Shown here piece by piece: positions 32,162 through 44,052 of a stretch of DNA of 64,000 nucleotides. The DNA is taken from NCBI GenBank assembly GCA_001632435.1, contig KV424031.1, positions 1-64,000 on the forward strand, written 5' to 3'. The position numbers and the translations under genes are program-made. The notes under the pieces are model-generated. The model worked only from the letters and a program-made list of their open reading frames with translations. It ran no database searches and had not been told where the DNA came from. How positions within the stretch are numbered: the stretch's first letter is position 1; each line of letters opens with the position of its first letter. The DNA is from Calocera cornea HHB12733 (lineage: Eukaryota > Basidiomycota > Dacrymycetes > Dacrymycetales > Dacrymycetaceae).

Positions 32162-32588
32162 GCTTGCGACCGTAAGCTGAACAAGGGTACGGGGAGGAGG
32201 AGGAGAAGGATGGTGGGCGCTCCAGGCGTTGATGAGAGCAGCAGAAGATTGAAGGCTGGACCGGGGTGGATCCCTCAGGGCGCCCGTCGGACGGCCTGCG
32301 AATTCGTGCAACGTGCGAAGAAGCAAGGACCCTGAGTGACCCAAGACGTCAGACCCATCCCAGACCCATGTGGGTCTCGCGTTCAGACCCATGGGGCTGT
32401 GCAGTGACGTCCTTCGAGCGGGTTCCAGAACGGGCCACGGCCGGCTCGAGGGCGTCGAGCAATGTCCGTCAATATAAGGCCGGGCATTGACCTCCGCTGC
32501 GGACCTTGCACAGTCTCCCACACCTTTTAAACCACATTCTTGTTTCTCATCCCCCGTCACATAGCTTGTTCACCACACTATACCCACG
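32162..32588. promoter_or_regulatory. Divergent promoter, VTC1-like / DnaJ
   Basis: The 427 bp contain an inverted repeat AGACCCATGTGGGTCT at about 32362-32377 and a candidate heat-shock element at 32413-32430. The latter is the best-supported site. Confidence 0.55.
32413..32430 (+). promoter_or_regulatory. Candidate heat-shock element
   Basis: The sequence TTCgaGCGggTTCcaGAA has units exactly 5 nt apart: TTC, GCG, TTC, GAA. Three of four match the inverted nGAAn repeat bound by heat-shock factor; the second unit deviates. It lies about 160 bp upstream of a Sis1-type co-chaperone, the kind of gene HSF controls. Confidence 0.55.
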
Positions 32589-33852
32589 ATGGGAAAAGAC
32601 TACTATGGACTCCTTGGCATCTCAAAGGATGCATCAGACGACGAAATCAAGAAGGCATATCGTAAGATGGTGAGCACATCCCTATCATTAGCCACGTGAC
32701 AGCATATACTGACCGCGGTCTTCACAGGCACTCAAATGGCACCCAGACAGGAATAAAGGAAACACCGACGCCTCGTCCGCAAAGTTCAAGGAGATCTCGG
32801 AGGCCTTCGAGGTCCTGAGCGACAAGGACAAGCGAGCCGTGTACGACCAGTTCGGCGAGGAGGGCCTCAAGGGCGGCGGGCCGCCCCCGCCCGGCGCATC
32901 CGGGGCCTCCTTCGGCGGCGGGTTCCCAGGCGGATTCTCGTCGTCTGGCGGCTTCCCCGGCGGCGGCGGGACGACATTCACGTTCACCTCTGGCGGTCCT
33001 GGGGGCGCACGCGGCTTCAGCCCGAGCGACCCGCATAGCATCTTCGAGCAGTTCTTCAGCGGCGGTGGGATGGGCGGTGGCAGCCGAGGAATGCACTTCG
33101 CGAGCGATGATATCGATATGGACGGGCACGGAGGTGCATCACCCTTCTCTGGCCTGTTCGGCGGGATGGGCGGTATGCCCGGAGGGATGGGTGGAGGGAT
33201 GCCCGGCGGGATGGGCGGGATGGGTGGGACCCCCGGCGGATCACGGCGAGCACGGCCGTCCCGCCCCTCAGCCAGCTCTGGCTTCGACGAGCCGCCCGCA
33301 CAGCAAGCCCCGCCCGAGTATGTGCGGCCGATCAAGCTCACGCTTGAAGAGCTTTACAGCGGCACGACGAAGAAGCTGAAGCTGTCGCGGAAGCTGCTGT
33401 CCGGCGGGACGGAGGAGAAGCTGCTCGAGATCAACGTTCTCCCCGGGTGGAAGAGCGGGACCAAGGTACGCTTCCCGCGCGCGGGCAACGAGCGCGAGGG
33501 CGGCGACGCCCAGGACGTCGTGTTCGTCGTCGAGGAGAAGCCACACGACGGGTTCACGCGCGACGGCGACACGCTCACCACCACCGTCAAGGTCCCGCTC
33601 GTGGACGCGCTCTGCGGGCTGGAGGGCGGCGCCCAGATCACCGTCCGCCAGCTTGATGGACGCACGATCAAGGTGCCCACGCCCAGCGGGGTCATCAAGC
33701 CCGGGCAGGAGACCCGCATATCAGGCGAAGGGATGCCTATACGCAGCAAGGGCCGCTCAGGGAAGGGCGACCTCGTCGTCAAGTGGGAAGTCGTCTTCCC
33801 CGACCGGCTAACAGCAGCTCAGAAGGAGGGCGTGCGGAAGGTGCTCGGCTGA
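32589..33852 (+). CDS. SIS1: Type II DnaJ/Hsp40 co-chaperone, Sis1-like
   Basis: This cytosolic/nuclear J-protein stimulates Hsp70 ATPase and assists folding, prion propagation and translation. Two exons, 32589-32669 and 32728-33852, give 401 aa. The J domain includes HPDRN at about residues 32-36 in LKWHPDRN and ends [12 protein letters not shown] Gly/Phe and Gly/Met region follows ([12 protein letters not shown]), with no zinc-finger Cys repeats, which separates it from Ydj1. The two C-terminal substrate domains show [35 protein letters not shown] and ISGEGMPI, ending with a dimerisation tail. The upstream HSE supports stress induction. Confidence 0.95.
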
Positions 33853-34194
33853 GCGCGGAGCTAGCGAGTGACCGGGAATGCAATGAGGAAGAAGTGGACA
33901 TTCCTGCTGGGTTCTTGTAGATTATGCTTTGACAGCATCTGTCGGCAACACACTTAATGTAATACCATGCAATGTACGAAGTAGCCATCAATGCGGGCGG
34001 AATCCTCCCTGCGTGCGTCCAAATAGGTGGTATGATGCACATGCCTCTCCATTCTCGTGAAAGCCCAGGACCATTACAGCAGCGTCTATCCGTATCTCGT
34101 AAAGCCCTTTCCCAGCCCTGCGCCCTCGTGCCCTACCCTATGCCCTATGCCCAGCTAATGATACAGGTGCGTGTATGTGTGCGTCTAGTCGTCC
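33853..34194. other. Convergent 3' region, DnaJ / Irc21-like
   Basis: The genes converge here, so the 342 bp should hold both polyadenylation regions. No gene or repeat is recognised. Confidence 0.4.
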
Positions 34195-35083
34195 GCCGGC
34201 GGCTCGGGGACCAAGAACCCCACGAAGCACTCGTCCATCATCGCCTCGACGTTAATCCACTCATGGCTATGCACTGCACGCAAACCGAGTCAGGCCCCAG
34301 CGCATATACGTCAAGACACACACACAGAGAGAGAGAGAGACGTACCGAACAGCCGCGTACCGTCTTTACCCGCGACCTTGATGAGCTTGCGCTCCCCGCC
34401 CGGGTGGTACGACATGTAGGGGGTGATATTGTAGACTTTGCCGAAGAAGACCGACCAGGCGTCTTCCTTGGTGTTGTGCTGCGCGAGCATGCTCGGCGTA
34501 ACGCGCTGGACCTGGTCGACGCCCTGTACCATTCATCAGCATTTCATTCCTGGGTATGTGGAACGCGGCGTGGGCGCACCCGTAAGTTGTGCCCCTTGGT
34601 CTTGAGGATCGCCCAGTCCATCTGGCTATGCCCCGGGGCCAGCGCCTCCTTCAGCTGCCGCTTGATCGCCTTCTTCTGCGCCTTGACGGCCGCCTTGAGC
34701 CCGCCCACGCCGTTGCTGGCCGGTATCGGCGGCGGGGGCATGTTCCTGTCCGACCCGTCGAGCTTGGGCGACTCGACCGGCGAGCTGAGTGTGATTGCCG
34801 GCGCGGCTACCCGCTGCGCGCTATTGGGCGCGGGGAACATCAGCTCGCTCGCGTCGGCCTGGGCTATCTCCACCCCGTTCGCGGTGATCTGGGGCGAGGC
34901 ATGCGGGGTCGCATCCGCATCACTCGCATCACCGTTCCCGATGACGATCTGCGGGAGGCCGTTGCCGTTGACCGCTGGCTTCGAGGCGGAGTTGGAGCGG
35001 GAGGGCGAGAGGCCGGCATCTGCGTCTGCTTGTTGTGGCTTTGCGGGTGAGCCTGACCACCAGGACGAGATGTACGAGGCCAT
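34195..35083 (-). CDS. Cytochrome b5-domain protein, Irc21-like
   Basis: Three exons encode an N-terminal low-complexity half (MASYISSWWSG) and a C-terminal cytochrome b5-like heme domain. A lead-in motif GHSQMDWAILK...GHNLRG is followed by RVTPSMLAQHN, DAWSVFFGKVYNITPYMSYHPGGERKL (in parts: VFFGKVYNITPY, SYHPGGER), with HPGG supplying one axial His. The last exon supplies VHSHEWINVEAMMDE, with the second His, and CFVGFLVPEP. This layout matches yeast Irc21, a b5 protein linked to DNA-damage response and sterol metabolism. The last intron contains a (CA)n(GA)n tract at 34316-34340. Confidence 0.85.
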
Positions 35084-36434
35084 GTGGAGCTGGAGAGGGT
35101 CGTAGGCGCTGGGAGACGCGTTTCCGAGGTCGAGTCGAGTCGAGTCGAGTCGTGCGTGGGTGTGCGAGCATCCGCGCTCCGGACCACCGCGGCCTTTATA
35201 TACCCCTCCCACGCCTGGGCTGCCCACCCCCGCTCACGACGCTCCTGCACAGCGCGCAGTGGCCCGCACAGGCTCGCCATCGTCCATATTCCACTCGCGG
35301 CTGCCCAAGAGGACGTGCAGAACGTCCAGCGCGCCAATCGGCAGCGCCGCGTTTTCATGCGGTCACCGCGCCCCCCGGCTGCGCCCTCGGCTCGGTGCGG
35401 GGCTGCACGCCGTATATGGCGTTTACCCTGGTCCGCCATCAATCGAAATTCCAGGCAACTGCAGCCCTTGCGAGGACCTGCCCCATGGACTTAGGATCTG
35501 CTGAGAGATATACCTTATCAGATATGAAACATTCGACGGGCGCTGGCTGCGCTGGCAGGTCGAGCAGCAGCCCATGCGCATCAGCTTATATATGACAAAG
35601 GTGCGGTCGCTTCTAAGTAATAGTGATTACCATACTAGCGCATCGAGTATGCTGCTGAACACTTGCTGATGATTCGTTCTGCCTGCTTAATAGGAACGTG
35701 TGTACCGCTCCTGGCACCTCGAGGAGGGCTCGCCAACGGGTGGCTTCTGGAATACCGACGGCCATGTGCTCCGCGGGTTCGCAGGCTTCGCGTCCGCCTG
35801 GCGAGCTTGACATTCAACGATCAGTCGCTTGCTATACGCAACCCGTTCTCTGTTCGCGCCCTACCAACATGGAGCGGGAACGGAGGCCTCCCGCGCGCAT
35901 GTCGATCATATCCGCTTTCCAGAACCCTGCAATAGGATCATCTTGGTCCTGCGGCACGGGCCGGACTCCATGCGCTTGACATCCGCTCCCCGACACCGCC
36001 GACACCATCGCCCTCCTTCCTCGGCGACGGCAGCCCCGGGTCGGGCAGTTCTCCCTATCATCCACGTGCGACGGTGCGCCACATATGGTCTACGACGGCC
36101 TGCTCATTCGCAGGCACATGTCTGTGCGCACCCACCCCCTGCGGCAAAGTCACTCTGCGAAGCGCTGTTGGGGCCCAGCGCTGGAGCCTGGACGCGTGCA
36201 CGGCTCTCTCGCGCGCGCGTGCGATCAGACGACCACCCAACACCCGTCGCTGTTCGTGACCGCATGTCGCCAGTGCGCGCACATATGATTTTTCGCTGAC
36301 AGCACCGTGGCTTCCCCCGCCCGCGGCTCCGTATTGCTTCATCGTTACGTCGCTGCTATAAAAACCCCGTTATCTCACACCCTATCGTCGACGCACTGAA
36401 AGGGCTGTCGCCCGCCGCGCTGCACCCGGCCAAC
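35084..36434. other. Long intergenic region, no gene seen
   Basis: At about 1,350 bp this holds a (GTCGA)n repeat at about 35128-35151 near the start of the Irc21-like gene and otherwise unique sequence. The short reading frames show no coding pattern or family match. A TATA-like TATAAAAACC lies near 36357-36366, about 70 bp before the arrestin-like start, and may be its core promoter. Confidence 0.45.
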
Positions 36435-38562
36435 ATGTCCGCCTTTCTCCGCGACGCTTTGCGCCACAGAGCCCAGACGGCATCGGGAAGCAGCGGCGTC
36501 GAGACCCCCAGGTCCGCGCTTGTCTCCCGCGAATCGGCCAAGTCGACGGCGCGCTCTTTCGCCTCGGTCGGGCACACCCTAGCGTCGGTGTTCTCCAAGA
36601 GCGGCAGGCCGAAAAAGCGCAGGCGGCCACCGGTGTCGCAGCTGGGCGTGCCAGAGTTCTACCTCCGAGATCCACCGCCTGCCCGCCCACCGGAGGGAGT
36701 TGACCTGCTACCTGCTGACGAATACGGCTTTGACGGGACGGCGCACTCCAAATGTCTCAAGGACCGACAGGGCAGGGCGTGGATATCGATAGTCTTGTGG
36801 AGTCACGCCGGGCCTCGTTCTGCAGTACCCTTGTACTACGAGAACGAGACGGTGCGCGGGGAGCTGCGGGTTCATTTCGACCGCACAGAGGCGTTCAACG
36901 AGCTCTCGGTCTGGGTAAGGCCGGCGCGTTCCGGCTTGCTACGTCGACAGCTGACGCGTGCTTCTCCAGCTGCAGGGCACGGTGTACGAACGCGGAGCAC
37001 ACGGTCCCAAGATTCTGTCACAGCAAGCCTGTGTCTGGCCGCCGCATGGCAAGCCGCAATCATTGTTCTCCCGCAAGCTCAAGGTCAAAGGAACGCATGT
37101 CTGGGTGAGTGGTGATAGGCCAGTTCCCCCGGGCGTCGTGTGGACTCACTGCTCCCGACCCCAGCCGATCACGTTCCAGCTTCCGCCCGACGTGGCCGTC
37201 TTCTCCGAACTTGCACAGGCCGCCAGCGGAAAGGTAGAGCCGTCTCCTTATCGTCACTACGATGTGTTTATGCGGTGTTGGGGAGGGATGGGCCCGGATT
37301 CCGCTTCCTCGTAAGTGCGCCCAGGTTCAGAAGCACCATCGGCCCACTCACTCTGAAACACCTCCACAGCGAGCATGCTTTCGAAGCTCACCGGATTTGG
37401 GGTTGAAGTTTCCTACACAGTGACCGTCGACACTGACCGCTCGAAAGAAAGGCAAGTGTCCCAACTGACAGTGGTACTCGAGCTAATCGGGTATAGGCTG
37501 CAAATACCGCTGCGCATCCTGCCGCGTAGTCGCCCAGCACCGCGTTCATCAATCCCTTTTCCGTTTATGCCAACGCCCGATGAGTGGCCCTTCACCAGGG
37601 AGGTCATCAGCGGGTGGGAGTTCACCCCGTTCGGAGCACGCGGCCGCTTCCGGAACGAGCCCGTAGAGGTCGAAGGCTTGGCAAGTTCCTCCCGCTCTCC
37701 CAGAAAGACTATTGATCCCATGGCTACAGATAGGTATACAGCACCCGGCAACGTACGGCCCCGGCGACAGCCTGGCGTTCAAACTGATGATCAGCTCGTC
37801 AAACCCCGAGTTCGCAGACCTCATGACATCGCCCCTGTTCGTCCGCGCCGAGCTGGCGCGCACGGTGATCGTCGGCGACGGCGCGCTGAACGCGTCCCAT
37901 GGCGCGCACGACCGCTCCCTGTACCCGCTCTTCTCGGGCCGCATCTGGAAAGAAGGCGAGGACCCGAACCGCCATCGCGACTCCGCATCAACGCCGTCCC
38001 TGGAAGAAGACGTCGATTTCTCTTCGCCTGTCATTCGCGAAGCGCCCAGGCCGCGAGCGGCCCCGGCCAGGGTGGTCGAGCCCTTTCCGGTGCTTCCTGA
38101 GCGGGATGCACTCGCGGACTCGGCCTCCGAATCGAGCGCGTCGGAGGATGATGATGTCGGACTGGGGAGTGCAAAAGTGGTCAAGATGGAGGGCCGCATA
38201 CAGTTGCCTACCGGGCGGATGATGAAGCCCAGCTTCCGCTTTGACGGAGTGGCAATCGAGGTAGTGCTTCCATCATCCTCACTGCCAACCTGGGCTAACA
38301 CCACCCTCGGCAGTATCTGATCGTCGTGACATTCACCCCGCCAGAGTACAAGCACATCTCTCCGCGCGGGATATTCCAGGCGGAATGCCCCGTCTGGCTC
38401 TGCAGCGACTGGCAGAGCTATCAGCCGTCGCGTGCGGTACCCGCTCGGGCGGGCGGTAACCCCCTCATAGGAGAGACGATAGATGTGAGGTCTCCGCGCG
38501 TCGTGAGGGAGGCGGAGGTGGTCGGGATCCAACCTATGAGAGAGAGACGGACTCGCTACTGA
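36435..38562 (+). CDS. Arrestin-like protein A
   Basis: Multi-exon gene. The first exon begins MSAFLRDALR and ends near the arrestin N-lobe (PLYYENETVRGELRVHF). Following exons give LQGTVYERGAHG, KGTHVWPITFQLPP, a C-lobe strand LSKLTGFGVEVSYTVTVDTD, then GPGDSLAFKLMISS and, at the end, YLIVVTFTPPEYKHISPRG. This pattern of paired beta-sandwich strands and the IxFxLP segment fits the fungal arrestin-related family that adapts ubiquitin ligases to membrane proteins. A Ser/Glu-rich insertion (residues about 380-480) precedes the last strand. No PPxY motif was seen. The family call is moderate; divergence is high. Confidence 0.65.
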
Positions 38563-39003
38563 TACCCTGCTCGCTAGACTTGTTCAATACCCCTGATGTA
38601 GACGTCTATGTTCCATTCGCTACCGTGGCTTTGCGAGTGGTTCCTGCGGTTTCCGATACTGAGCGCGCAGCTTTGGCCTTTGTTCTTGGTCGGCACATGC
38701 CTGACTCACCTCGACACACGGTGTAGCATGTTGATTCTCGCGGACACTGGATTATACGGCGATGCCGGGATCTGTGAAGAGATTGGATGTAAAAAAAATC
38801 CTCGGAACAGCGCCGTGGCGCACAAATTAGAAGCAGATTTCAGACAGCTTATTGTTGAGTATTTTGGAAAGCCGTTGGATATACTAGAAACAAGCTAAGA
38901 CTGAATGAATTGAAAGTGCGCGCCCAACTCCGACGGGCGCCTGGCTGAGTTCACTTTTTGGCGAACACGCCTCCTCGTCTTCTTCCCTCGCTCCGACAGT
39001 TGG
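38563..39003. other. Intergenic, no supported gene
   Basis: A 96-codon reading frame (38608-38898) exists, but it shows no domain or typical codon pattern and lies immediately after the arrestin gene's stop. It is not called. Confidence 0.4.
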
Positions 39004-40195
39004 ATGCACCCAACGCACCCGCGATACGCACCCCCGCATGCCGTCCTTCCCACGCCCAAATCCGGCCGTAGGCTGCCCCTGGTCCTAGGGGCAACGGCGG
39101 TCGGCCTCTCCTTGGCGGCGTGGTACCTCGTCCGCCCCGCCCCGGCCCAGCCGCTCAACCCGCACTCCTACACCCCCGCGCTCATCACCACCCACACGCA
39201 CCCCACGCCCCGCACGTCCCTCATCCGCATCCGGCTCACCGACCCCGCGCCCCCGCCAGGCCCGTTCTACGCGCTGTGGATCAAGAGCCCGCAGGTGCAG
39301 ATCGAGCGGCCGTACACGCCTCTGCGCGGGTTGGAGGGCCCGGAGGGGGTAGAGGGAGGGGAGGGTGCGGAGGGGAGGGAAGTGGAGCTCTGGGTCAAAC
39401 ATGAGGATGGCGGGGAGGTGTCGCGCTACCTCGGCGGGAAGAGGGCGGGGGAGGGGATCGAGGTGCGCGGGTGGACGCCGACGCTCCAGTGGGAGGACAA
39501 GGCGTGGGACGAGGTGGTCATGGTGAGCCGTCCCCCCTTCCCCCTGGCTCGAGAATGGTGCTGATACTGATACTGATACGGGGTAGATATCCGGCGGGAC
39601 GGGCATAGCGCCGTTCTACCAGCTCCTGCACCATCTGTTCCTCCGCTCCCGCTCCCCTTCCCCCTCCCAACCACCGCCTCCGAGCACAAGACCGCGGTTC
39701 ACCCTCCTACACGGCTCGCTCTCGCCCTCCGAGCTCCCGCCCTCTGAGATCCTAGGTCCGCTGGTGGAACTGCAGCGGAGGGAGCCGGACAGGTTTAGGC
39801 TGAGGCTGTTTGTTGACCGGCTGATGGACGGCGCGGGGGCGATGGGCGCGGGGCAGGAGGCAGAGGTGGAGGTTGCGGGGCAGAGGCTGCCGCTGACGGT
39901 GGGGCGGATCAGGAGGGAGGACTTGGTCGATGCTGTCCGCCCCTCCCACTCCCCTCCGCCCCCGCCTTCGCCTTCCTGGCGGGGCCTGCTCTCCTCCTTC
40001 TTCCCTGCCTCGTCTCGTGCCCCACCCGCGCAAGGGGAGAAGGGGAAGGGGAAGAAAGTGCTCTTCCTAGTCTGTGGGCCCGAGCCGATGGTCGAGGCGT
40101 ACGCGGGCCCGCGGGCGCGGGACCTGAGCGAGGGGGAGGTGGGCGGGGTGCTGGGCGGGATGGGCTATGGGCGGGGGGAGGTGAGGAAGCTCTGA
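39004..40195 (+). CDS. CYC2: Cyc2-like mitochondrial FAD-dependent reductase
   Basis: Yeast Cyc2 is an inner-membrane flavoprotein that supports cytochrome c heme attachment. Two exons, 39004-39522 and 39587-40195, join through a 64-nt intron to 375 aa. An N-terminal segment with Arg and Lys leads into a membrane span (LVLGATAVGLSLAAWYLV). The ferredoxin-reductase fold is shown by IERPYTPL (FAD-binding RxYTP), MISGGTGIAPFYQLL (nicotinamide-binding Gly-rich loop) and LFLVCGPEPMVEAYAGP. Loops are long and Gly/Glu- or Pro/Ser-rich compared with yeast, a GC-driven expansion. The identification rests on architecture. Confidence 0.75.
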
Positions 40196-40406
40196 GCGGG
40201 TGGGGCGGGCAGGCGGGGCTGGCCCAAAGGGCAGAGGGGATACAATGTACTCTTTGGCAGCACTACAATACAATGGAGAGAAGAGAACAACAGACAACGG
40301 TCGGATCGGATCGATACAGGTTCAACCCCGCCCCCAGCCCCAGCCCCATAACCCTCATCAGCTCATCCGCAGCTCCAGCTCCGTCCACACTGCTAAGCAC
40401 GCACCA

Positions 40407-40878
40407 TCACCGCGGCGCGTCATCGGCATGGTATGTCCTCCGCAGATGGCGGAACTTCTTCAGGCTGTAGAGCGCCAGCTACCGACACGCCGTCAGCGCT
40501 TGGCTCATACGCCGCGAAGAGACGACGAGCGGCGCACCGTCTCGTCCCGGATGTACTCGGCCATCGCCAGCGCCTTTTTTATATCCTCTTCCTCTGTCAG
40601 GCTGCGGTTCCCTGCATGCGAAGGGTGAGCATGTATATTGAGGGATAGGGAGGGGAGAGGGGAGGAGGGGAAGGGCGCACGCTCGAACGCCCGCCGGATG
40701 CGGGCGTTGAAGCCGTATGCTTCGTCGGGGTATTCGCGGCCTAGCCGGTGCAGCTACATTCGGTGTCAGTATGCGAACGATGCAGACCCAGGAGGGCGCT
40801 GGGGGACGGGGGGCGCACCTCCTTGTACAGGCGGATCGCTTGGACTCGGTACTGCTGTGGGTTGGCGGGGGGAGGCAT
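40407..40878 (-). CDS. LYR-motif protein, LYRM5/ETFRF1-like
   Basis: LYR proteins bind acyl carrier protein in mitochondria; the LYRM5 group binds electron-transfer flavoprotein and can remove its FAD. Four small exons (40878-40819, 40753-40681, 40611-40538, 40478-40407) give 92 aa. The motifs are AIRLYKELHRLGREYPD, FNARIRRAFERNRSL, ALAMAEYIRDET and ALYSLKKFRHLRRTYH, matching the family. LYR itself reads LYK. No single exon exceeds 25 codons, so this gene is easily missed in ORF scans. It converges with the Cyc2-like gene. Confidence 0.8.
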
Positions 40879-41891
40879 GCAGAGGGAGTCCGCCCGCTGC
40901 GCCAGCAGGTGGAGCAGTCGCAGTGGGCGCTACGCGGGGCTTTACAAGGCTTGTGGCAGAGAAGCGCAGAGGGTGGATAGGAGGTGGGAGGAGGGAGGGG
41001 GGACGGCGAGCTCGAGGGTTGCGGACGATGTCGGCGACGACGTCAGAGGGCCGGGGACGACCCTGAATGCCCGTCACGGTGGCTTCTCCCCTGCTTCTCT
41101 TCCCACTGCCTCCCACCAGTGCCTTTCGCCCTCGCTCACATTGCCTGTGTCCACTGGGCCGCAGTGCTGATGGCAGACAGCTTGCTACCACCAGCCCGCA
41201 CTCAGGACATGAGGACGACAGACTCGTCGGACTCGCCGACGCTCCAGAACCACTCAATGCAAACAGCCTCGGAGCAGCCTCGCGAAACCCGTTTCGACCG
41301 AGCTTGATTCATCCAGCTGGGCAAGGCGCAGCCCCCGCTCCTCGTTTCGCACCATTCCCGCATCCTGCATCGCGTCCCAGCCCAGCCCTTCGAGCCTAAC
41401 AATCCATCGCACCAAAACGCCCTCCACAACCCATATTCGCCCTTGTTCCCCCCTTCCCGAACGCCTCGTGGCACCGTACCCGCGCTCACGTAATACCTGA
41501 CAATGGGCCGACCCTTACCCTTGTCATGGGCCGCACTGGGCTGGCACACTGGACATGATGGGCTGATGAAACGGGGCGTCGGGAGCCGAATTCAGCCAGT
41601 TCAGTTTTGGGGCCGGACGACGCTCCTCGCCTCCTCGCCTCCTAGGAGCCCCTGAGGGGGACGGCACGGCCGCTGGGTGTTGCGACAGACGACCGCGTAC
41701 TTAGCTGCGCACTGATTGCCCTCGCCCGTCGCACGCCGCCTGCCCCCCGCCTCGTCGTGGTCCGCTCGCATCGGGCGCTGCTCTTGACGCCGCTCTCGCT
41801 CCCTGCCGTCCCCCTCCGAGTCCTCCACCTCCACCTCCTCTCCCCGCCCTCTCCTCCCCTCCAGCACACCCCCCCCGCCCCCACCAGCACC
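40879..41891. other. Divergent intergenic region, no gene seen
   Basis: The region lies between the LYR gene (minus) and the SH3-type gene (plus). It holds only overlapping low-complexity frames. A frame open from 41757 could extend the SH3 gene upstream, but that would add an odd Leu/Pro/Ser stretch. Confidence 0.4.
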
Positions 41892-43282
41892 ATGTACCTC
41901 CCGAACCCCACCGGGGCGCCCTCGGACCCCATGACGACGGACGTGATCATCGGGTTCGGCGTGGCGGGCGGCGCGCTGGTCATCCTCATGCTGTGCCTGG
42001 GCGTGCGGCAGTGGCGGCGGAAGCGGCGGGCGAAGGAGCGCGCGCGGCTGAGGGCCGAGGGCGTCAAGCTCCCGGTGCGTTTGACTGCTTTGCTGAACGC
42101 CTGAGCGGGTCACTGAGGATGGATCCATCGCGCTGTAGCCGAGGAAACCGCGCAAGCCGTCCCTCTGGAGGAGGATGGTCGGGAAGAAACCGCCGCGGCG
42201 CCGGCCAGCCGTGCACATCCCCAAGCCGAGCGACGACGCGGTGCTGAAGCAGGTACGTCCCCTCCGCTGCCTGCCACCTCCATCCCCTGCCCACCCCCCG
42301 CGCCTTGCTAACGGCACTACGGCAGCCCCTCACCGCGCACACGCGGAACAACCAGTCGATCGACAGCACCGCCTCGCCGCCGAAGACGTCGCTCGACTCG
42401 GCGTTCGCAGGCCCGAGACTGACGATCGACCCGAGCTGGCGCGGGCGGCTGCAGGCCGTGCAGCTGCCCGCGCCCTCCCCTCCGCCGCCGAACAAGCTGC
42501 GCAAGTCCAAGTCCAGCTCCCGCAGGAGCAGGGACGCGCGGGAGCCCCCGCTGACGACCGGGGAGAAGCCGCGCGACGTCCGCCCTACCCTGCCGAGCGT
42601 CGCGCCCGACCCGCTGCCCCTGCCCTCGCCAGGGCCCGGGCGGCACCTCGGCGGCCAGTTCGTGACGACGGCGTTCGACGCCGCTGCCCTCGCCCCCAGC
42701 TACGCGAGCACGGAGAAGCCCCCGCTCCCGCTCCCGCTCCCGCTGCCGTCCACGCCGGCGCCCGCTCTGGCCGCCACACGCGGCCCAACGCCAGAGTTCG
42801 ACCCCCTGGCGCACCGCTCGCACATGCACCGTTTCTCCCAGCTCCTCTCCCCCGCCGCCGCCGCCGCCGCCGGGCCCGGGCCCGCGCAGCGCCTCAGCTT
42901 CGTATTCGACGAGCTGACGCGGCGGGCCGTGCTGGTCCCGTTTGAGCCGACGTTGCCGGACGAGCTGCGCGTGCGGGTGGGCGAGGAGCTCGCCGTGCTC
43001 GAGTGCTTCGATGATGGGTGGAGCGTTGTCCAGCGCCCGCGGGCGGTCGCCCCTCCCGCTCCGGCTGCCGCCCGCCCGGCAGGTCCAGGCCCAGCAGCGC
43101 CCGGTACTGCGGCTGAGGCGTGGGAGGACGGGGACGGGGAGGTGGAGGTGGAGCAGGGGGTGGTGCCCACTGTGTGCTGGGCTGGGGCGCCTAGCGAGCG
43201 GGTGGAGAGCGTGCCGATGCGGTACTCGAGCCTGAGGCACGGCGTCGAGGCGGGGCTGTTCGAGATCGGGACGGCGCTGTGA
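41892..43282 (+). CDS. Single-pass membrane protein with C-terminal SH3-like domain
   Basis: Three exons (introns near 42075-42138 and 42253-42325) encode about 420 aa. The N-terminus is short and extracellular (MYLPNPTGAPSDP), followed by a membrane span (DVIIGFGVAGGALVILMLCL) and an Arg/Lys-rich stop-transfer (RQWRRKRRAKERARLR). A Pro/Ser-rich cytosolic stretch leads to a SH3-like core: AVLVPFEPTLPDELRVRVGE, then ELAVLECFDDGWSVV, with the ALYDY-, ExxF- and GWW-type positions in order. The layout, short outer part, one span and terminal SH3, resembles fungal Fus1, a cell-fusion protein, but the match is by architecture only. Confidence 0.6.
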
Positions 43283-44052
43283 GTGCGTGCCTGGGCGCTG
43301 CGCCCTCCGCCTGAGCGCGGTGCACGGACTAGTACTGTAGTGTATTTTCGAACTGATGTCCTACATATGCCTGCTGTTGATGGTCTGACTTGTCTTGTGA
43401 TATCCTTGCCGCCTGCCCCCCGCGCGGTGGGCTGAGCAAGACGCTGTATTCCCGGCCGAACGAACGCAGGCGCAGGAGTAGTTGAAAGGTTGTGTAGCTA
43501 TTCCTGGCGATGGACGGGGTAGCCCCCTGACGTGATTAATGACGCTGCCGAACGTGTACACTCTATCCTCCCCTGGATTTGCAGCAGCAACGCGTGACCC
43601 TGCTCGGTACGGTATGGCAGCAGCCCCGCGCGGTTCGGGCGATAGGGAGCGACTGGGTATGTTGGCGAGGAGTGTCACTGTGCCAGGAATAGCTGTCCGA
43701 GTGTCCGAGTGTGCTTCCGGTGCGGGGGAGAGGGGTGAGCCAAAAATAAGTGCCCTGGCGGCTATCGGCCCACGGCGGTTGGCCCGCAACTCGCCCTCCC
43801 CGCCCACCCGCGGGTAGTGGTGCACATGGCCGCACGCACAGGCAGCGTCCACTCGAGGGGAGAGGGAGAGGGAGAGGGAGACATCCTGCTGCCGCCGCCG
43901 CTGCCGCCGCTGCTGTACAGTCCACCCTCGTCGATCCCGATCACGATCACCGCAGCACCGCCAGCACACGGTCACAAACGGTCAGCACTTCAACTTCAGC
44001 TCCGTCCCCCGTCCATGACCTCCCCCCCACCCTGCCCAACCCCCAGCAGCCA
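43283..44052. other. Intergenic, no gene seen
   Basis: The 770 bp before arrestin-like B carry (GAG)n and (CCG)n low-complexity stretches at about 43858-43915. No gene is recognised. Confidence 0.4.

Noticed and set aside
33972..35105. 377-codon plus-strand frame
   Set aside because: It runs antisense through the Irc21-like gene, including its introns. The cytochrome b5 motifs on the minus strand are decisive.
38608..38898. 96-codon plus-strand frame after the arrestin gene
   Set aside because: No recognisable domain, poor codon pattern, and it lies where a 3' UTR is expected.
42317..43240. 307-codon minus-strand frame
   Set aside because: Antisense to the SH3-type gene and dominated by Arg/Gly/His runs.
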